Shown here one piece after another: positions 15,554 through 22,470 of a DNA stretch of 26,474 nucleotides. The first letter of the stretch is position 1. Every line of letters begins with the position of its first letter. The translations under genes were made by a program, and so were the position numbers. The notes beneath the pieces were generated by a model. It saw only the letters and a program-made list of their open reading frames with translations, searched no databases and was not told the origin of the DNA. Source of the stretch: JBBQRS01 sp038214535 (lineage in GTDB: Bacteria > Chloroflexota > Anaerolineae > CG2-30-64-16); the NCBI GenBank assembly GCA_038214535.1, contig JBBQRS010000068.1, positions 1-26,474 of the forward strand, in the 5' to 3' direction.

Positions 15554-16657
15554 ATGACTGACAAAGTTCGCGTCGGCGTCATCGGCGTCGGGCAAATCGG
15601 CAAGGCCCACGTTGACCGCTACACTCGCGTCCCCGACGCCGAGATGGTCGCGGTCGCAGACCTCAATGAGGGCGAGGCGCAGCGCGTGGCCGAGAAATAC
15701 GGCATCCCGAACGCCTACGCCGATTTCCGGCAGCTCCTCGCCCGCGATGACATCACCGCGGTGGACATCTGTCTCCACAACAACCTCCACATGCCCGTCA
15801 CCCTGGCGGCGCTGGAAGCCGGTAAACACGTCTACTGCGAGAAGCCGATGGCCGGCTCCTACGCCGACGCCGTCGTCATGCTCGAGACGGCGCGCCGGCT
15901 CAATCGGATGCTCTCGATCCAGCTCAATACCCTCTACACCAACGAGACCAAGGCCGCCAAAGCGTTGATCGAAGCGGGTCGCCTCGGTGAGGTCTACCAC
16001 GCGCGCTCCGCGGGCTTCCGCCGCCGCGGCCGCCCCTACGTGGACGGCTACGGTACGCCCAACTTCGTGCAGAAGGCCAACGCCGCGGGCGGCGCGATGT
16101 TCGACATGGGCGTCTATCACATCGCGCGCATCCTCTACCTGCTCGGCAACCCCGAAGTGTTGCGCATCTCCGGTCAGACTTACCAGAAGACCCCCATGGA
16201 TCAAGCGCGACGCGACCGCAGCGGCTATGACGTGGAGGAGCTGGGCATGGGCTTCGTGCGCCTCTCCGGCGACCTCACGCTCGACCTGATCGAGTCGTGG
16301 GCCATCCACCTCGACAAATTCGACGGCTCCTACGTCATCGGCAGCCTCGGCGGCGTCCGGCTCGATCCGTTCGGCTTCTTCTTCAGCGCCGGTGACCTGG
16401 ACGTGAACGGCGGCGCGGACATGGATGGCTTCGAGTGGCGCATCCACAACGTCGGCGTGAACGGCGACGCCTACAACAGCGCAGAGAAACACTGGATCGC
16501 CGCCCTGCAAGGCCGCGTCCCGTTGCTGCCCACCGCCGAGCTCGCCCTCAACCACATGCTCATCGCCGAGGGCGTCTACCTGTCCAGCGACCTCGGCCGC
16601 GAAGTCACCGCCGACGAGGTCCAAGCCGCGTCCACTTCCACCGCCCTGACCGCCTGA
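15554..16657 (+). CDS. Gfo/Idh/MocA-family NAD(P)-dependent oxidoreductase (first)
   Basis: 367 residues; a strong AGGAGG (15541-15546) lies 7 bases before the ATG. The N-terminal Rossmann fold has GVGQIG (11-16), and HVYCEKPMA (92-100) carries the conserved EKP with Lys97. The C-terminal half has GGAMFDMGVYHIARIL, the family's substrate-binding DxGxH-type block. These enzymes oxidise or reduce a sugar or cyclitol hydroxyl, often at C1 or C3. With the nearby TIM-barrel gene it could take part in a 3-keto-sugar route. The substrate is not deducible. It is flanked by repeat elements on both sides. Confidence 0.9.
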   Translation: MTDKVRVGVIGVGQIGKAHVDRYTRVPDAEMVAVADLNEGEAQRVAEKYGIPNAYADFRQLLARDDITAVDICLHNNLHMPVTLAALEAGKHVYCEKPMAGSYADAVVMLETARRLNRMLSIQLNTLYTNETKAAKALIEAGRLGEVYHARSAGFRRRGRPYVDGYGTPNFVQKANAAGGAMFDMGVYHIARILYLLGNPEVLRISGQTYQKTPMDQARRDRSGYDVEELGMGFVRLSGDLTLDLIESWAIHLDKFDGSYVIGSLGGVRLDPFGFFFSAGDLDVNGGADMDGFEWRIHNVGVNGDAYNSAEKHWIAALQGRVPLLPTAELALNHMLIAEGVYLSSDLGREVTADEVQAASTSTALTA

Positions 16658-16665
16658 CAACAATG

Positions 16666-16762
16666 ACAAGGAAGCAAGCGCCCATTACCCTGTTTCCTTG
16701 TTTCCTTGTTTCCTTGTTTCCTTGTTTCCTTGTTTCCTTGTATCCTTACCTACTTGTATCCT
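16666..16762. repeat. GTTTCCTT tandem octamer array with inverted partner
   Basis: Six exact GTTTCCTT units run from 16692 to 16739, followed by GTATCCTT (16740-16747) and another GTATCCTT (16755-16762). Upstream ACAAGGAAGCAAG (16666-16678) is the reverse complement of the array phase with one mismatch, so a hairpin can form. It lies between two genes and ends just before the AGGAG ribosome binding site (16768-16772). Confidence 0.9.
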
Positions 16763-16779
16763 TTCTCAGGAGCGTCCAT

Positions 16780-17664
16780 ATGAAAGTCCTGGTCACCGGA
16801 CCCAACAGCAGAACCGGCCCCTTCGTCGTCCGTGAGCTGGCCGCACACGGCCACCAACTCACCCTCTTCTCGCGCAGCCGGCCCGACCCCGACCTCGGCG
16901 ATTGGCCCTGGATCGAGGGCGACATCACCGATTGGGAGGCGTGTCAACGGGCGTTGGATGGCGGCTATGACGCCGTGCAACATGTTGCCGCGCAATCCTG
17001 GCCCACCGACCACCCGGACGAACGTAAGCAGGCCAAGAAACTCGGTCTTCCATTTGACACTACTATGCGCGCCAACATCCTCGGCGTCTACTACCTCCTG
17101 CAAGCCGCCGTCGCGTCCGGCGTCAAGACCTTCGTTATGACAAGCAGCAACTGCGCGCTGGGCCACGGCTACCGCATCAGCGACACGCCTTTCCCCTTTC
17201 AGTATCTGCCCGTGGACGAAGCGCACCCTTCGTTTGTCGAAGACAGTTACTCCTACTCGAAGCTGGCCGATGAGGAGCTAATGGCCTCCTACACCCGCGC
17301 CTATGGCATCCGCACCTACGGCGTCCGCGCCGCCGGCATCTGCGACGCTGAACGCCGCCGCAGCATGGCCGCAAACGCGCGCCCTGCGACCGGCTGGAAC
17401 GAATGGCTGTGGGCGTGGGTCGGCAGCGAAGACGTCGCCTCCGCGCACCGCCTCCTGATGGAGCAAGCCGCCGACATCGAGCCGCACGGCGTCTACTTCT
17501 GCAACGCCGACGACACCACCGCGCTCGAGCCCACGATGGAGCTGCTGGAGCGTTACAAGCCGGAGCTATTTTTGCTCAGCGACCTTCCCGGCCACGCCAG
17601 CCTGCTCTCCAACAACCGGCTGAAAGAAACGGTCGGCTGGCAGCACACAACATCCTGGCGCTGA
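16780..17664 (+). CDS. NAD(P)-dependent epimerase/dehydratase, extended SDR
   Basis: 294 residues from the ATG at 16780, chosen because AGGAG lies 7 bases before it; the frame stays open upstream only through a tandem repeat. The cofactor loop is VTGPNSRTG (5-13), a variant of TGxxGxxG. The catalytic YxxxK is Tyr157-Lys161 in SYSYSK, and MTSSNCALG (120-128) supplies the serine strand. The fold suits a sugar-nucleotide epimerase, a sugar 1-dehydrogenase or a lactone-type reductase. It sits between the two Gfo/Idh genes in the oxidoreductase module. The exact reaction is unknown. Confidence 0.85.
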   Translation: MKVLVTGPNSRTGPFVVRELAAHGHQLTLFSRSRPDPDLGDWPWIEGDITDWEACQRALDGGYDAVQHVAAQSWPTDHPDERKQAKKLGLPFDTTMRANILGVYYLLQAAVASGVKTFVMTSSNCALGHGYRISDTPFPFQYLPVDEAHPSFVEDSYSYSKLADEELMASYTRAYGIRTYGVRAAGICDAERRRSMAANARPATGWNEWLWAWVGSEDVASAHRLLMEQAADIEPHGVYFCNADDTTALEPTMELLERYKPELFLLSDLPGHASLLSNNRLKETVGWQHTTSWR

Positions 17665-17674
17665 AAACCTTGCA

Positions 17675-17739
17675 TCGAATGACACGAATGACACGAATAA
17701 TACACAAAAAAGAATTCGGGCAATTCGTGTAATTCGTGG
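17675..17739. repeat. ACACGAATT-iteron palindrome, copy 2
   Basis: The left part CGAATGACACGAATGACACGAAT faces CAATTCGTGTAATTCGTGGC (17721-17740) imperfectly. The words are the same as at 5068 and 18879. It fills most of the 95-base gap between two genes. Confidence 0.75.
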
Positions 17740-17759
17740 CTAAAAATCTGGAGGTCCCC

Positions 17760-18866
17760 ATGACTGAACAACTCGGCATCGGCGTTGTCGGCGCAGGCGC
17801 GATCGGCATCCGCGGCGCGCTGATGCACCTCAGCCAGCCCGACGTGAGTGATCGCGTCCGCCTCGCCGCCATCTGCGATCCCGTGCCCGGTCGCGCAGAG
17901 GCCGCGGCGCGTAAATACGGCGTCGCCGCGCCCTACCTCACCTACGAGGAACTGCTCGCCGACCCCAACGTGGAGGCCGTGACGCTCTGCTCGCCCATCG
18001 GCCTGCACTTCGAGCAAGGGATGCAGGCCATCGCAGCGGGCAAGCACATCCATTTCAATAAGACCATGACCACCACCGTGGCCGACGCCGACGCGCTGAT
18101 CGCAGCCGCGAAGGAGGAAGACGTCATCATCGTCGCCTCCCCCGGCATGATGCTCCACCCCCACAACCAGCGCATCCGCAAGCTGATCCTGGAAGGCGCG
18201 CTGGGCCGGCTGAGTTGGATCGCCACCGGCGCGTCCGGCGTCGGCGATTACCACATGAAGGAAGAATTTCGCACCGGCAACGACATCCTCACCGATGCTA
18301 ACCCCGCGTGGTACTTCAAGCGGCCCGGCGGCGGCCCACAGTACGATGTGACCGTGTACTGCCTCCACGCCCTCACCGGCATCATGGGGCCGGCCCAACG
18401 GGTCACGGCCATGTCCGGCCTGGTGATCCCGGAACGCGAGTATCACGGCGAGAAAATCGCCTGCGAGATGGACGACACCACGCTGCTGCTCTTGGATTTC
18501 GGCAATTCGTTGTTCGCCTTCATCTATGGCACGGTCGCAGGCTCGGTGACCAAAGGCTTCCAGCCCAACATCTACGGCGTCGGCGGCGCGATCATCGGTA
18601 CGAGCTTCGGCGATCAGGAACTGCGCCTCCCCGACGACCACGAACCGCACGTCACCGGCCCGCACACCGAGATGGCCGAGTCGCACGTCTTCGAGGACAT
18701 GATGCAACTCGTGGACTGGGTGCGCGAGGGCGAGCCATCCATCGCCACCGCCGAACACGCCCGCCACGTCATTGACATCATCGAATCCGGCTATCGCGCC
18801 GCGGAGACCGGCGCAACGCAAACCCTGAGCACCACCTTCGACCCACTACCGCTATCGGCGCTCTGA
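17760..18866 (+). CDS. Gfo/Idh/MocA-family oxidoreductase (second) with altered EKP motif
   Basis: 368 residues from the ATG at 17760, chosen because GGAGG (17750-17754) precedes it; an in-frame GTG at 17736 lies inside the repeat and is rejected. GAGAIG (11-16) is the nucleotide-binding loop. The usual EKP is replaced by NKT (100-102, HFNKTMTTT), keeping only the lysine. The C-terminal domain has YDVTVYCLHALTGIMGP, and the C-terminus FEDMMQLVDWVREGEP is typical of the family. It is only distantly similar to the first Gfo/Idh protein, so the two are unlikely to be recent duplicates. The role is probably redox chemistry on a sugar; the substrate is unknown. Confidence 0.87.
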   Translation: MTEQLGIGVVGAGAIGIRGALMHLSQPDVSDRVRLAAICDPVPGRAEAAARKYGVAAPYLTYEELLADPNVEAVTLCSPIGLHFEQGMQAIAAGKHIHFNKTMTTTVADADALIAAAKEEDVIIVASPGMMLHPHNQRIRKLILEGALGRLSWIATGASGVGDYHMKEEFRTGNDILTDANPAWYFKRPGGGPQYDVTVYCLHALTGIMGPAQRVTAMSGLVIPEREYHGEKIACEMDDTTLLLLDFGNSLFAFIYGTVAGSVTKGFQPNIYGVGGAIIGTSFGDQELRLPDDHEPHVTGPHTEMAESHVFEDMMQLVDWVREGEPSIATAEHARHVIDIIESGYRAAETGATQTLSTTFDPLPLSAL

Positions 18867-18878
18867 AAATCTTGCACA

Positions 18879-18938
18879 GAATTACACGAATTGCACGAAT
18901 AATGCACAGGAAAGAAATTCGTGTAATTCGTGAAATTC
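18879..18938. repeat. ACACGAATT-iteron palindrome, copy 3
   Basis: The 22-base arms 18879-18900 and 18917-18938 pair with two mismatches around a 16-base centre. Each arm holds two to three iterations of ACACGAATT. It lies between the second Gfo/Idh gene and the TIM-barrel gene. Confidence 0.8.
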
Positions 18939-18963
18939 GCAGCAAAAAAGGAAAGGACATCCC

Positions 18964-19707
18964 ATGAAGATCGCGATCGCATCTTACGCATTCCACGGCC
19001 TGCTGCGCGACGGCATGATAGACCTCTTCGGCTATCTGGAGAGCAGCAAATACCGCTACCACCTCGACGCCGCCGACATCTGGAACGGCATGTTGCTCAG
19101 CACGGATGACGACTACCTTGCGAAGGTCCGCCGAGGGTTGGATGAGCGCGGCCTGACGTTGGTCAACCTCTGCGTAGACGGCCCGCACATCTGGGAAGAC
19201 GACGCCGACCAACGCGCGCAGCATCACCAGGAGGCGCTCCACTACATGCACGTCGCCGAAACTCTCGGCGCGCGCACCCTCCGCATTGACGCCGGCGGCC
19301 AGGGCGAAACCTTCACCGATGAGCAGATGGACCTCATCGTGAGCCGCTACCAGGAATACGCGCAGCGCGCCCACGACAACGGCTACCGCGTCGGCCCCGA
19401 GAATCATTGGGGGCCCGAAGTCGTGCCGGATAACATGGTCCGCATCTGCAAGGGCGTGGATCATCCCGGGTTCGGCATGTTGCTACACTTCCGCGGCAAC
19501 GCCGGCGACGCGCAAATGGCCCCCTGGGCCATGCACACCCACATCGCATGGGAGATCACCGAGAATTCGCTCGCGGAAAGCCTGACCATGCTGCGCGACT
19601 CCGGCTACACCGGCTGCTACAGCGTCGAGCACCACACCGGCGAAAACGAATACACCGAGGCTGCCATCCAACTCGCCAAAGTGCGCGACCTCCTGTCGCG
19701 CTGGTAG
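18964..19707 (+). CDS. Sugar phosphate isomerase/epimerase-like TIM barrel (xylose isomerase-like)
   Basis: 247 residues; GGAAAGG lies just before the ATG. It has the AP-endonuclease-2/xylose-isomerase-like pattern: LVNLCVDGPHIW (66-77), LRIDAGGQ (106-113), GPENHWG (144-150, Glu146), HTHIAWE (191-197) and YSVEHH (219-224, Glu222). Glu146, His191 or His193 and Glu222 could bind a divalent metal. At the position of the usual metal-binding Asp the sequence reads LLHF (173-176), so one ligand differs. Relatives isomerise keto sugars or act as lyases on 3-keto-glycosides. It follows two Gfo/Idh genes, which supports such a partnership. Confidence 0.82.
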   Translation: MKIAIASYAFHGLLRDGMIDLFGYLESSKYRYHLDAADIWNGMLLSTDDDYLAKVRRGLDERGLTLVNLCVDGPHIWEDDADQRAQHHQEALHYMHVAETLGARTLRIDAGGQGETFTDEQMDLIVSRYQEYAQRAHDNGYRVGPENHWGPEVVPDNMVRICKGVDHPGFGMLLHFRGNAGDAQMAPWAMHTHIAWEITENSLAESLTMLRDSGYTGCYSVEHHTGENEYTEAAIQLAKVRDLLSRW

Positions 19708-19718
19708 CAGATCCACTT

Positions 19719-19761
19719 GCGGAGTGCGCATCTGACGCCATCTGTGGCGTGCGCACTCCGC
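19719..19761 (+). terminator. GC stem-loop at end of oxidoreductase module, candidate terminator
   Basis: GCGGAGTGCGC (19719-19729) pairs with GCGCACTCCGC (19751-19761). After a 5-base bulge the stem continues as ACGCCA/TGGCGT around a TCTG loop. It begins 11 bases after the TIM-barrel stop and just before a promoter-like site. No U tract follows, so termination is plausible but not certain. Its GTGCGC arm resembles the CGTAGCGCGC repeat family. Confidence 0.5.
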
Positions 19762-19790
19762 GGGCGGTGGGAATCTCCGCGCGCCGCATA

Positions 19791-19799
19791 TGGTATAAT
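19791..19799 (+). promoter_or_regulatory. Candidate promoter with consensus extended -10
   Basis: TGGTATAAT (19791-19799) is an exact TGnTATAAT extended -10. No good -35 is seen, which extended -10 promoters tolerate. Transcription would start near 19806, giving a leader of about 30 bases containing AGGAG (19822-19826). It would drive the amino-sugar genes. Confidence 0.6.
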
Positions 19800-19835
19800 C
19801 GCGCCGTAAAAGGCTTCCATCAGGAGCTTCCGTCC

Positions 19836-21242
19836 ATGCCAACTGACCATACATACCCTGTCCCGCGCACCGCGCCGCCGCTCGATCTCATTTATCGCCC
19901 CGCAGTGCTGGCAAACCGCGCCTTCCGCGCGGCCGTAGCTGCATCCGGCGCGGGCGTTCCCCTGGTCTTCGGGCTTGAGCGCCCCCAGGGCGCGCTCTCA
20001 CGCTTCGAGACCGTGGTCTACCCCGACCGCCACCCTGATGTCCGCGCGAACCTACCCTATGCGGAACGCATTTTAAAATTTCTGCTGTGGCAGCGCGGGG
20101 CGTATCGGGTCTACGTCGGCGGCCCCGCGGGCATCGGCGAGCAGCTCGCGCGCGTCTACTCGCCCACCGGCGCGCGCCGCTTCGACGACACGTTCATGGG
20201 CGACACCGTCTATGGACGCCCGTTCCAGGTCGTCGTTTGCGCCGCGTCTGACGTGCCGCCCGCGCACGAGCCGGAAAAGTCCCTCGGGCGCAACCTCGAC
20301 GGGTACCGCGTCGGGTTCGATCTCGGCGCGTCCGACCTCAAGATTTCCGCCGTCGCGTACGGCGCAGCCGTCTTCAGCGAAGAAATCGTCTGGGAGCCGC
20401 GCGGGCAGACCGACCCCGACTATCACTATCAGCACATCGTAACAGCTTTACGGATGGCCGCCGCAAAACTCCCGCGCCTCGACGCCATCGGCGGCAGCGC
20501 GGCCGGCGTCTACGTGGACAACCAACCCAGGGTCGCCTCACTCTTCCGCGGCGTCCCCGCTGAGCGCTTCGATCAGATCCGCACGATGTTCGCGCGCATC
20601 GGCGCGGAGTTCGGCGTCCCGCTCGAAGTCGTCAACGACGGCGAAGTGACCGCCCTGGCGGGTTCCATGTCGCTCGACGCCAACGCCGTACTCGGTCTGG
20701 CGCTGGGCTCCAGCGAGGCCGCGGGCTACGTCACCCCGGCGGGTGCCATCACCGACTGGCTCAACGAGCTGGCCTTCGCGCCGGTGGACGTTGCGCCCGC
20801 CGCCGCCGTTGACGAATGGTCGGGCGACCGCGGCGTCGGCGCGCTCTACTTCTCTCAGCAGGCCGTCTTCCGGCTGGCCCCGGCGGCCGGCATCGAAATT
20901 CCCGGCGACGTAACCGATGCGGAGAAGCTCAAAACCGTGCAAGCCCTGCTCGAATCCGGCCACCTCGGCGCGCGCCGGATCTGGGAGAGCATCGGCGTCT
21001 ATCTCGGCTACACCCTGGCCCACTACGCCGAGTTCTACACGCTGAAGCACGTCCTGATCCTGGGTCGCGTCACCTCCGGCGGCGGAGGCCAAATCATCCT
21101 GGACGGCGCACAGCGCATCCTCGACGCCGAATTCCCTGATCTCGCGGCCGCCATCAACGTCCGGCTGCCCGACGAAAAAAGCCGCCGCGTCGGCCAATCC
21201 ATCGCCGCCGCCAGCCTGCCGCCGCTCGCAGCGCGCTCGTAA
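19836..21242 (+). CDS. ROK-like sugar kinase with N-terminal extension (possible GlcNAc kinase)
   Basis: 468 residues from the ATG at 19836, supported by AGGAG and the promoter; the frame is open further upstream but overlaps the previous gene. The kinase core starts at about 157: FDLGASDLK (161-169) is the phosphate-1 loop and VVNDGE (265-270) supplies the catalytic Asp268. LGLALGSSEAAGYV (286-299) replaces the usual GTGIGGG, and ILGRVTSGGGG (408-418) is the adenosine region. The ROK zinc motif CxCGxxGC is absent. Residues 1-150 are an extension containing VYVGGPAGIG (92-101) that may be a second, degenerate ASKHA-type half. Genes for NagA and a SIS deaminase follow, so phosphorylation of GlcNAc is the most economical role. 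No DNA-binding domain is seen, so it is not a ROK repressor. Confidence 0.72.
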   Translation: MPTDHTYPVPRTAPPLDLIYRPAVLANRAFRAAVAASGAGVPLVFGLERPQGALSRFETVVYPDRHPDVRANLPYAERILKFLLWQRGAYRVYVGGPAGIGEQLARVYSPTGARRFDDTFMGDTVYGRPFQVVVCAASDVPPAHEPEKSLGRNLDGYRVGFDLGASDLKISAVAYGAAVFSEEIVWEPRGQTDPDYHYQHIVTALRMAAAKLPRLDAIGGSAAGVYVDNQPRVASLFRGVPAERFDQIRTMFARIGAEFGVPLEVVNDGEVTALAGSMSLDANAVLGLALGSSEAAGYVTPAGAITDWLNELAFAPVDVAPAAAVDEWSGDRGVGALYFSQQAVFRLAPAAGIEIPGDVTDAEKLKTVQALLESGHLGARRIWESIGVYLGYTLAHYAEFYTLKHVLILGRVTSGGGGQIILDGAQRILDAEFPDLAAAINVRLPDEKSRRVGQSIAAASLPPLAARS

Positions 21243-21260
21243 GAGCGCCAGGGCTTCGTT

Positions 21261-21282
21261 CGTAGCGCGCACATCAGTGCGC
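21261..21282. repeat. CGTAGCGCGC mini-hairpin family, copy 1
   Basis: CGTAGCGCGCACATCAGTGCGC has a 6-bp stem GCGCAC/GTGCGC with an ATCA loop. It lies in the 57-base gap between the kinase and nagA. The two copies at 24291 and 24320 change the innermost base pair but keep it complementary. Confidence 0.7.
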
Positions 21283-21299
21283 CAGTTCAACGAGGGCAT

Positions 21300-22451
21300 A
21301 TGCTCTACATTCATGGTGGCACACTCTACACCCCCCAGCAGGAAATCTCACACGCGGCCCTGCTGATCAAAGGCGAACGCATCCTCGCCGTCGGCTCAAC
21401 AAATACGATTACCCCTCCGGACAACGCGCAAACCTTTGACGCTTCCGGCCTCATCATCGCGCCCGGCTTCATAGACCTTCAATTCAACGGCGCCTTCGGG
21501 CACGACTTCACCGCCGACCCGGCGTCCATCTGGCTTGTCGCCGCGCGCTATCCCTCACTTGGCGTCACGGCCTTCTTGCCGACCATCATCACCTCGCCGC
21601 TGAAGAACGTCGCCCATGCGCAGGCGATCATCGCGCGCCCGCCGGACGATTTTCAAGGCGCGGCTCCGCTAGGTCTCCACATCGAAGGCCCCTTCCTCAA
21701 CCCGCAGAAGAAGGGCGCCCACAACGCCGCCTACCTGCGCCCGCCGTCGCTCGACGCCGTGGCAGAGTGGTCGCCGGAAAGCGGCGTGCGCCTCGTAACG
21801 CTCGCCCCGGAGCTACCCGGCGCGCGGGAGGTCATCGCAGCATTGACGGCGCGCGGCATCGTGGTGAGCGCCGGACACAGCATCGCGACCTATGAGGAAG
21901 CGGAAGCCGGTTTCGACGCGGGCATCCGCTACGGCACGCACCTCTTCAACGCCATGCCCGCCCTGAACCATCGCGACCCCGGCTTGCCGGGCGCGCTGCT
22001 CACCGATACACGCCTCACCGTCGGCCTCATCGCCGACGGCATCCACACCCACCCCGCGATGATCGCGTTGGTGTGGCGTGCCCTGGGCCCCGACCGCTTG
22101 AGTCTCGTCACCGACGCGATGGCCGCGCTCGGCATGGGGCCGGGGAAACACATGCTGGGCGAATACGAAGTTTTCGTGGATGCCGCGAGCGCGCGTCTGG
22201 CCGATGGCGTCCTGGCCGGCAGCATCCTCTCCCTCGACGCGGCGCTCCGCAACCTGACGCGCATCACCGGCTGCGCGCTCGCCGATGCCCTGGCAACCGT
22301 CACCACCACGCCCGCGACGCTCCTCGGCCTCCACGCCGAACGCGGTCGCATCGCGCCCGGCTATCTGGCCGATCTCACCCTGCTGACGCCCGATCTTCAC
22401 GTCGCCGGAACCGTCATCCGTGGAAAATTGGTTTATTCCGCCCAGCTTTGA
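21300..22451 (+). CDS. nagA: N-acetylglucosamine-6-phosphate deacetylase
   Basis: 383 residues of the amidohydrolase superfamily, the usual NagA length. FIDLQFNGAFG (58-68) shows the QxN that replaces HxH in NagA. The metal ligands align with the E. coli enzyme: Glu129 in HIEGPFLNP (127-135), His193 in SAGHS and His214 in GTHLFNAMP (212-220). Asp272 in LVTDAMAA is the catalytic acid/base, and IADGIHTHP (244-252) is the substrate loop. It converts GlcNAc-6-P to GlcN-6-P plus acetate in the cytoplasm. The ribosome binding site GAGGG is unusually close to the ATG (3 bases). The gene for the next step starts 19 bases downstream. Confidence 0.95.
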   Translation: MLYIHGGTLYTPQQEISHAALLIKGERILAVGSTNTITPPDNAQTFDASGLIIAPGFIDLQFNGAFGHDFTADPASIWLVAARYPSLGVTAFLPTIITSPLKNVAHAQAIIARPPDDFQGAAPLGLHIEGPFLNPQKKGAHNAAYLRPPSLDAVAEWSPESGVRLVTLAPELPGAREVIAALTARGIVVSAGHSIATYEEAEAGFDAGIRYGTHLFNAMPALNHRDPGLPGALLTDTRLTVGLIADGIHTHPAMIALVWRALGPDRLSLVTDAMAALGMGPGKHMLGEYEVFVDAASARLADGVLAGSILSLDAALRNLTRITGCALADALATVTTTPATLLGLHAERGRIAPGYLADLTLLTPDLHVAGTVIRGKLVYSAQL

Positions 22452-22470
22452 TACCCATCGAGGAGCGCTC

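Noticed and set aside
16692..16747. Possible CRISPR or direct-repeat array
   Set aside because: Units are 8 bases and contiguous with no spacers; it is a simple tandem repeat.
16435..16779. Upstream extension of the SDR gene
   Set aside because: The added residues overlap the previous gene and translate the octamer array; the Rossmann motif begins right after the ATG at 16780.
17736..17759. GTG start for the second Gfo/Idh gene
   Set aside because: It lies in the repeat; GGAGG is placed for the ATG at 17760.
17553..18821. Antisense open frame of 422 codons opposite the second Gfo/Idh gene
   Set aside because: It crosses a gene boundary and a repeat element and has no recognisable domain.
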